From NCBI GenBank assembly GCA_007922225.1, contig ML679941.1:63154099-63218098 (forward strand): a DNA stretch of 64,000 nt. Reading direction: 5' to 3'. Below are positions 57,386 through 64,000 of this stretch, piece after piece. The notes under the pieces were generated by a model, which was not told the origin of the DNA, ran no database searches, and saw nothing but the letters and a program-made list of their open reading frames with translations. The position numbers and the translations under genes are program-made. The stretch is from Emydura subglobosa (lineage: Eukaryota; Chordata; Testudines; Chelidae). Numbering within the stretch: position 1 is the first letter of the stretch; every line of letters begins with the position of its first letter.

Positions 57386-58616
57386 TGTGCAATTACTCCT
57401 GCGAGTAACATCCTTTTGGCTTCGGGCATCACCGCCTTATGTAGCTACTGTGCGATGATAAAATTCACCCTTTGGTATCTTTTGCTGCATTGCAATACAC
57501 TAGGAGTCCGGGGAATTTATAGAAGCATACACAGCTTTTTTTATTATTGAAAACAACTAATTTTCTGTGGGAGAAATAAATCTGTAAAATTTAAAACTGT
57601 GTAGTGAGATTAATAGTGAGTTTCAGAAAGAGAAAAAGTTGTACAGAAGCAGTTTACTCCTTGTTGTTCTAGGTTGGTTTTAATATGAAGAAACACATCC
57701 TGCTGTTTTACATGCCCTGACAGATTATAATTTTCTTCATTAAACTTTTGATGGCTTGTAATGCTATGGGAGACAATGAAGAGACATATTGAAGCCTCCC
57801 TGCTTCCAGCCTTCCCTGGGTCTGTAGGTAATAAGTTTGCCCTACAGTTTTTATCAAGATTCATGGGGGGCTTGCTATCCCCTGAAACAAAACTAGGGGA
57901 TTGCTCTCCTCTCATTTTAATTATGTAAATTAATTAATTAAATTTCTCTATAGGAAAATAATCTCTCCAGTCAAGGTCAGATATTATATCCCATTGTCAC
58001 TTCCCTTTTAGCTCATGGAACAGTGATTTCCATTATGACCCTTCACTGCAATCAATGACTGCACTACACCTTACGCAGCAGGGCACGATTTGACTTGCCA
58101 GGGAAAGGGGTATATTGCTTTAAGAGGTGTGGGCGCGGTAGAAAGCCATGAAAGTTGCTGCAGAAGCGGAGCAGGTCTCCTATTTAGGTATATATCTTAC
58201 CATGACTACAGGGTTAGCTGCACCTCTGTCTCCTTTCAGGTCTCCGAGAGCAACTCCTCAGGTGTTATACCTTGAGCCTTTACCTATCCCAGAGTAGAAT
58301 TCCACAGGTTTCCCACTCTTAGTTTGGACCCCGAATTATAATACTGTTTATCAGTTGTGCTTACCCTACAAGTCCAACTGAGTGCTGGTACCTGTGGTTC
58401 TTTCCTTTGGATGTCTATGGTAAGTGGTATTAGGGGTATGCACAAAGGGAAGCAAGCAGGGACATGGACCCCCCCACAAATAATAGTCAGGGGCACAGAA
58501 CTCCTCCAGCCCTGTTGCCATGGGTATGTGTGTGGGGGGAAGCTTCTGCCAGGGCGGGGGGAAAGCGGGAAGAGCAAGATTCTTCTGGGGTGGGGTGAGA
58601 AACAGTCATCTTAAAC
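57386..58616. other. AT-rich non-coding stretch
   Basis: No gene or repeat recognised. A 101-codon minus-strand frame at 57,610-57,915 has no domain. Confidence 0.5.
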
Positions 58617-58979
58617 CAGTGGTCCTCAAACTTTTGACCCCTATGCCCTCCCTTTACCCCTGTCCACACCTGCCTGCTCCCCCCAGCTGGGCTGGGAGTG
58701 GGGCTGTGTTCGGCCCAGGGTTGTGTCTGGGAGCCAGGCATCAAGGCTGTCCCCGGGGACCCCAGGGGCCAGGCATCAAGGCTGTGGACTGAGGCAGGGG
58801 CTGGGGGGGGTGGCCAGGCACTGGGTGGGGGGAGTGTGGCCAGGGGGCACAGAGCAAGCCTGTGTGGTGCTCCCTCCCTGCTCTTCCCGGGAGTGGACCC
58901 GGGCCCTGGCCCATGCCCTCCCTGAACATTCCTCCACACCCCCCTAGGAGAGGCATGCCCCACAGATTGAAGACCTCGG
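58617..58979 (+). mobile_element. Non-autonomous hAT-like transposon with perfect 8-bp target duplication
   Basis: This is a 363-bp GC-rich element flanked by TCTTAAAC on both sides (58,609-58,616 and 58,980-58,987). It begins CAGTGGTCCTCAAACT. The reverse complement of its end begins CCGAGGTCTTCAATCT, matching at 12 of 16 positions. Both features are the hallmarks of hAT transposition. Inside, GCATCAAGGCTGT occurs twice (about 58,738 and 58,774) as a short tandem-type duplication of about 36 bp period. Overlapping open frames on both strands are a composition effect. No transposase is encoded. Confidence 0.8.
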
Positions 58980-60465
58980 TCTTAAACCGAAAGAATGGTT
59001 TGTTTTAATAGCAGGAATAATGCATTAAAGAAAAAGGATTTTAAAACAGACTGTGCTCATGTCCATCTTGCTTAAAGGCTTACCATTGCCTAATGGTAAT
59101 GTAGGCAGGCCTAAATTCTTCAGACACCTCCAGTGGGTCCCTGTATCTTTGTCTGGTTACCCTGAACAACTACCCTCCTCTTGAGAACATGCTCCTTTTT
59201 AAACCTTCCAGAGTTCCTTTGACCTCATCTGTTTGCAGGCCTTTTCCTGTCCTGCTCCAACCAGTTTTGTAAGCTAGCTACAGGACACGGGGCGAAATAT
59301 ACAATGCTAATATTCCTGGCATTAACAACACTCAAGTTTTTGCAGAGAGGTGGCTGGCTTTGATGCTTCAGCTGCTAGAGAAAGATACATTACTCTTGGT
59401 GCGCTGCTGTTGTGAAAGGTGAATATACTCTAACATTGCACTAGGGCACTGAGCCAAAGAGTTTGCCGGTGGGTCTGGCTTTTAGTAGAATTGCAAAAGC
59501 AGTTTCATGTTTCAACTAGATGTTCCTTAGGAAAAGCAAAACTTGCTGAAAAATAGCTGTTAATTTTTGTACAGCATCCGAGTTACTACCAGAGAGAAGG
59601 TGATAACTGCAAACTGAAGGCTGGCTCTGAGTTGCTAGGGTTGTGGGTAGGCAAAAGGGAGGATGGAGTTTCAGCTTCTGAAAAGCATATTGCAACAAGT
59701 TTTATGTTAGGACAGCATGTTAAACTAAGGTAGGATGTTACTGTTGTAACTAGAAGGAAGATTAGTGCTTTATTTCTATTTCTATGGTTTAGGGCAGGTT
59801 TAAACTTGGGAAGAGAAAGATGACTAGACTGAAAGTGCTTTGAGAGCAACATTTGTAGAAAATGTGTTAATTTATAATACAGAGTATTCACCGCATTTGT
59901 CTAGTCTCAGTATTTATACTACAGCGGGGCAAAGACTGTTTCCAAAACACACAACAGCAGCAACAATGCTCATGCCTAAAGAAGCTAACTAACAAACCTA
60001 GGCAACTGAAGTTGTGCACAGCAAGTCTGTCCTGAACTAGCTGAATAGAACACCAGTGTGGTCATGTAACTAGTGCAAAAAATATATATCCCATCAGTTG
60101 CTCTAGCATGGAATCAGATGGACATGTTTCAGAAATCTGCCACTGCTTCAGTTCCAGGCTGGTTCATTCACCTCATCTTTGTGCAATGGCACTGTTATAG
60201 CAAGTAAGGTTGATCTGAGGCATGATTTCTGCTAATAGTTTGAGTTTATCTTGAATGCTCGCTTTCTTTTGCTCATCATCCACCTCCCAAGAGCTGTTTT
60301 CAAAATTTAGAAATGAATAATTTCTGGTTTTGTGCTTGGAAATATAAAAATTCTACGGAAAGACTAAAAACTTGCTCCAGTTGAAGTTAATAGCAAATTC
60401 CCATGGCTTCACAGGATTGAGCCTAAAGTTTGGCTGTAGCTGTATTTTAGCCAGTCCCTTCCCTT
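58980..60465. other. AT-rich non-coding stretch
   Basis: Nothing recognised. Confidence 0.5.
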
Positions 60466-60559
60466 GCCAGATTCAGTTCTCTGTGACATGAAGGTAAACC
60501 AAGGGTTATTACAATGTTAATCTGGATTTACACTAATGTAATTGAAATCAGAATTTGGC
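60466..60559. repeat. Palindromic short interspersed repeat
   Basis: GCCAGATTCAGTTCTCTGTG at the left pairs with AAATCAGAATTTGGC at the right, and GGTAAA with GGATTTACACTAATG, forming one interrupted palindrome. A recurrent type in sauropsid genomes in my knowledge. Confidence 0.55.
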
Positions 60560-61716
60560 CCTATGTTCTCTGATGACCTATCTTTTTTTTTTTTCATGGC
60601 TTTTGATCTAATCTTCTAATCTCCAATAAAAGCCTTTTGAATGTTTCCAATTAAAACTTAAATATAAAAATAATTATTTAGCCTGCATTTCCGAACTTTT
60701 ACATACTAATTGTGATTCTTGATCCTTCCTTTGTACTACCACCAAACTTGTCCCTTTTTCCTGTGGTTGGGCTTTCTCAAGAAGAAATTAAGTTAACACC
60801 AAACATTTGGCCCACGCTTTGTTCTCCAAAGCTCTTCCCTTCATGACTCTGCAGCCATACCCTAGAACTGCCCTCTCCCCAGCAAGCCACTCCCACTTCC
60901 TTCCTTTAAGCTAAGTGGCACCTGCACCAAATGAGTCTGCAGAACCCACTTTACTCTTTCCCAGCAGGATCAACACCTGCTAACAGGGTGGGTGCTATGT
61001 TAGCAAAGGTCGTGTAAGGTGTCCCAAGGTGCTTCTCTATAGGAAGTAAGAGATGGAAAGACTATATTATGTTCATCTATATATATGCACAATAATTGCA
61101 CCATTCATTTGAAATCAGGCACATTTTTGCAGGGACAAGTGTTGTTTTAATTATTGGCTGGTCTCATTTTATTAATGATTTATTTATTTATTAGGTAGAG
61201 TATACTTTTCATGAAAAGCTCTTTCAAATTGATTTTGACATGACTCTCTGGCGAGGTCCGTTCATTATGCTAAAAGGAAAGCTCACAGGAATTTGTCTGA
61301 CACGTCTGACACTTTAGCCTACGGATAAAGTTCAGCTCCAGTCCTTATGAACCTTTTTGAACCAGATTTTGGCCCCTTTTATTCTGTAGAAATTTTGCTG
61401 ATTAGACATCTTATTTTGGGGAAACAAAGGCTTTGCTCTATATGTAACACCAAATAAGACATTTAAAATGCTTCAATACTACTTAATTGATGTGTATCCC
61501 TTTCAGAAATGCACGGTTTTAAATTTAGTTTTGTAAGTTAGCCAGACTAACATATACTGAATGTATGGAATATGTTTGTTCCTACAAATTCAGAATAGGC
61601 ATTAAACTTCATGTCTGATTCAGGTTCTTAAGGTTATGCAGGTGCTTAACTGGGTGTATTTTGTCATTTTACCGTAAAGCCCTAAATCCCATTTTCAGAG
61701 TGAGGTAGGCAATTAG
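60560..61716. other. AT-rich non-coding stretch
   Basis: A 12-base T run ends at 60,594. No gene recognised. Confidence 0.5.
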
Positions 61717-61845
61717 GAGCCTGGTTTACACCTAGAATTTAGGTCAAACTAGCTACATAGCTGTGAAAATTTCATATCCCGTGTGACCTAGTTAGGTCGA
61801 CATAATCCCTGCTGTAAATGCAGCTGGGTCAACAGAGAATTGATA
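61717..61845 (+). mobile_element. Partial DNA-transposon copy ('TAGGTCAAACTAGCTACATA')
   Basis: CCTGGTTTACACCTAGAATT, TAGGTCAAACTAGCTACATA, GTGTGACCTAGTTAGGTCGA and GCAGCTGGGTCAACAGAGA follow the same order as the reverse strand of 3,207-3,425. Only the left part of the family is present; the right part (CCGGCGG-side) is missing. Confidence 0.5.
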
Positions 61846-63956
61846 CTGTATGTTACGATTGAACTGCGCTCTCTCTCTTTCTCTGTCTGCTTCCACCCCC
61901 GTTGCCTTCTCTTTCAGCTGACACCAACTCCCAGGTGCTTGTCTCTTATTAGGATCCATTATCAGGAGCTGGAAGAGGAGGAGGATGGCTGTTTGCTCAC
62001 TAGCACCTTCTAGTAGTCAAAAGTCAGAATTGTAGGCAAATGCCTGCTGCCTCTCCATAGCTCAGCTGGATGTGTGATAATTGGGCTGAGATGTGAGAAT
62101 GTGTGAGAGAGCTGACAAATGCATTGTCATCACAAAAGGTGTATGACATTTCATAGCCCAGGCCCTGGCAGAAAAGGGGCAGCAAGAGTAAAAAATTTCA
62201 CAAAGAATTTTTGGAGGTGTCTTTTTGGGTATTATGAAGTTTGTCTGGCTGTTGTTCTTGACTTACCTAATGATTATGCTGATAATAATTTCACTTGATC
62301 AATATGAACTGGTGCATTTTTATATGTAAACCAGGTCTTCCAGGTGCAAGCCAATCAGATATAAGCCAGGTTTAAATTCACATAAGACAGTGAAACTTTG
62401 TATGTGCAGAGGTTTAACTACTTTGGTTTAAATTAACACCTTTACTTGAACCATGCAACTTTGTGCATAGACCAGGTCCTGATTTAATTAAGGTTTTTTT
62501 TGGGTAAATAAATACAAGGTTTAAGGAAAGGAGCATATTTTCTGTAAGTAAGCACTTTTTATCCTCTTTGAGAAAAGGTAAGTAGACATGTTTGTGTCCT
62601 CATTGTGGTCTGAGAAGTTTCCTCTATACTCATTTCTGTATTTGTACCTCTGTACACTCCCAAGCATGTCTCACTGACTAGGAATAAAACCCAGGATTCT
62701 AGGACCTTTTAGGTTGGTTCACAGAAATCCCTTTTTAAGCCTTAACTCTAAAGTTAAAATCTTACTGTGTGGCAGAGGCCTGCATTTAGAAACTAGTATT
62801 TGCAATATTCGAGCTTTCTGGAATTTAGTTGCAGCAAAATATTTTGTTTAATTGCAAAACGTTTTGTACAGACAAGTTAGTAAAATTAGTTTTTCAAAAT
62901 TAATGACTGACACAAATATGTACGAGAGAAATTCCTTCCTCTTCAAAAACAAATAACTTTTTCCCAGTCTACTCAAAAGAACAGAAATGTGTTTGAATGA
63001 GTGACTATTGCTGCATGAATAGCACAACTTTAATAGCACATAGCGATCCTAAATTGTCTCAGCTATTCCTCAGATTTATTTACTGTTTCAATGTACAGTC
63101 AGAAGGTTCCTTGTAAAACAAGGAATTTCATCATGCCCATCTTATAAATCTAGATAAGAGAGTCAAAACTGCTTTGTTTGTATCCTTTAATTACTGTGGC
63201 TATTACATTTTGGAGTCTTGAAATGCCTCAGATTTTCTTTAGTTAGAACAACAGTACAACTATCTCTGAGTTGCTGTATGTAGATGCGATAGAAGTTATT
63301 TTATTTTTTCAAAAGGAAAGTAAGGAAGAGAAGTAGTGTAGTATCATGTTCCACCATGGAGCAGTAAATCTAGTAAGGCCTGCTGGGCCCACTTTTATCA
63401 ACTAAAATAGATTTGAAAGGTCAGTGGAGGTTCTAAATATGAATTCTGGTCATGTATCAGGAACTGGCATTAAATTTTATATCAAAATCCTGAGCTATTT
63501 CCAAACTACTGGCTGGCCTGCAAAGTACCACAAAAGAATAACCTAAGTGTTCATCATGCAGAGCTCAATATCTTGAAATCACATCAGAACAGAATTAGCC
63601 ATAAAGTATTGTGTGGAAATAAACACCATGATGAACTGACAGAGAGGAGCAGAAAGCATTTTTCTGGTTTAAAGATTTAAATATCTGTTTCAATAAAGTT
63701 GAGTAGAGAGAGGTTGTGCACAGCAAGTGATTGTCTGCTCCCCGAGTTTCTCTAAGACAGGAGCCATTCTTCTCCTTATCCTACCTTTATCTGTCACCTT
63801 CTGAGAGCAGCCTGAAAATACTCAACCACAGATGATATTAATTAGCTTTCCCACTACTCCTCAACATTAATTTCCCCCCTTATCTCTGGATATTAAAGCA
63901 GTGCTATGATATTCTATGCAATAGTCCTCCTAATTAGTGCTTCAGATTTCATGTAG
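61846..63956. other. AT-rich non-coding stretch
   Basis: Nothing recognised. Confidence 0.5.
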
Positions 63957-63986
63957 TCGCGTGCGTGCGTGCGTGAGTGTGCGTTG
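63957..63986. repeat. (GCGT)n microsatellite at window edge
   Basis: GTCGCGTGCGTGCGTGCGTG followed by AGTGTGCGTT. Confidence 0.85.
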
Positions 63987-64000
63987 AGGATGGTTTTTGT

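Noticed and set aside
58487..58963. 158-codon minus-strand frame, Pro/Gly-rich
   Set aside because: It lies almost entirely in the GC-rich hAT-like element; low-complexity composition effect.
1..64000. CRISPR arrays, operons, tRNA or rRNA genes
   Set aside because: No regularly spaced direct repeats, no cloverleaf with intact A and B boxes other than SINE heads, and no rRNA-like sequence. The composition and repeats are those of an animal genome.

Overview
The window is non-coding, repeat-rich vertebrate DNA. It is most likely from a turtle, or failing that another non-avian sauropsid. The reasons are a long DIRS-type (tyrosine-recombinase) retrotransposon, CR1 LINE copies, MIR-like SINEs, and many short palindromic or terminal-inverted-repeat elements starting with motifs such as 'GTCTACACT' or 'GTGGTTCTCAACC', a mix I associate with turtle genomes. 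The bulk sequence is AT-rich and has microsatellites. There are no operons, ribosome-binding sites or dense long ORFs. I see no intact host protein-coding gene, rRNA or tRNA. The sequence reads like a gene desert or the inside of a very large intron.

Layout: 1-18,100 is AT-rich unique sequence with old elements: a split 'GTTGCCA' repeat (292-977), a DNA-transposon remnant (3,207-3,425), a MIR-like SINE with tail (5,301-5,748), a complete non-autonomous hAT-like element with an 8-bp target duplication (6,561-6,951), a 'TCTACACT' element (10,834-11,135), a compact inverted repeat (16,336-16,413) and a GC-richer element (17,381-17,812). The main feature is 18,112-23,161, a decayed DIRS-like retrotransposon on the + strand. 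It keeps, in order, a gag-like ORF1 with a C-X2-C-X9-H-X2-C motif, reverse transcriptase, RNase H and a truncated tyrosine recombinase. It is broken by nonsense codons, frameshifts and a 10-N assembly gap.

23,162-40,900 carries further palindromic elements (25,624-25,903; 27,263-27,475; 28,990-29,272; 35,926-36,113), a CR1 on the - strand (32,831-34,290), an older CR1-like copy (36,180-37,100) and a promoter-like, possibly LTR-derived block (37,208-37,744). 40,940-41,560 is a GC-rich, CpG-poor island of unknown origin with a short ORF in good Kozak context. 41,600-64,000 is AT-rich with MIR fragments, short palindromes, a 'GTCTACACT' element (57,119-57,385) and a second hAT-like element with a perfect 8-bp target duplication (58,617-58,979).

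No set of genes works together here. The only coding information is the dead protein sets of mobile elements. The points most worth checking are the DIRS copy (3' truncation, YLDN catalytic motif, frame changes at homopolymers), a 49-bp alternating purine-pyrimidine Z-DNA candidate at 34,329-34,377, an exact 31-bp sequence present twice 1.6 kb apart, and a possible 32-nt microexon at 28,417-28,448.
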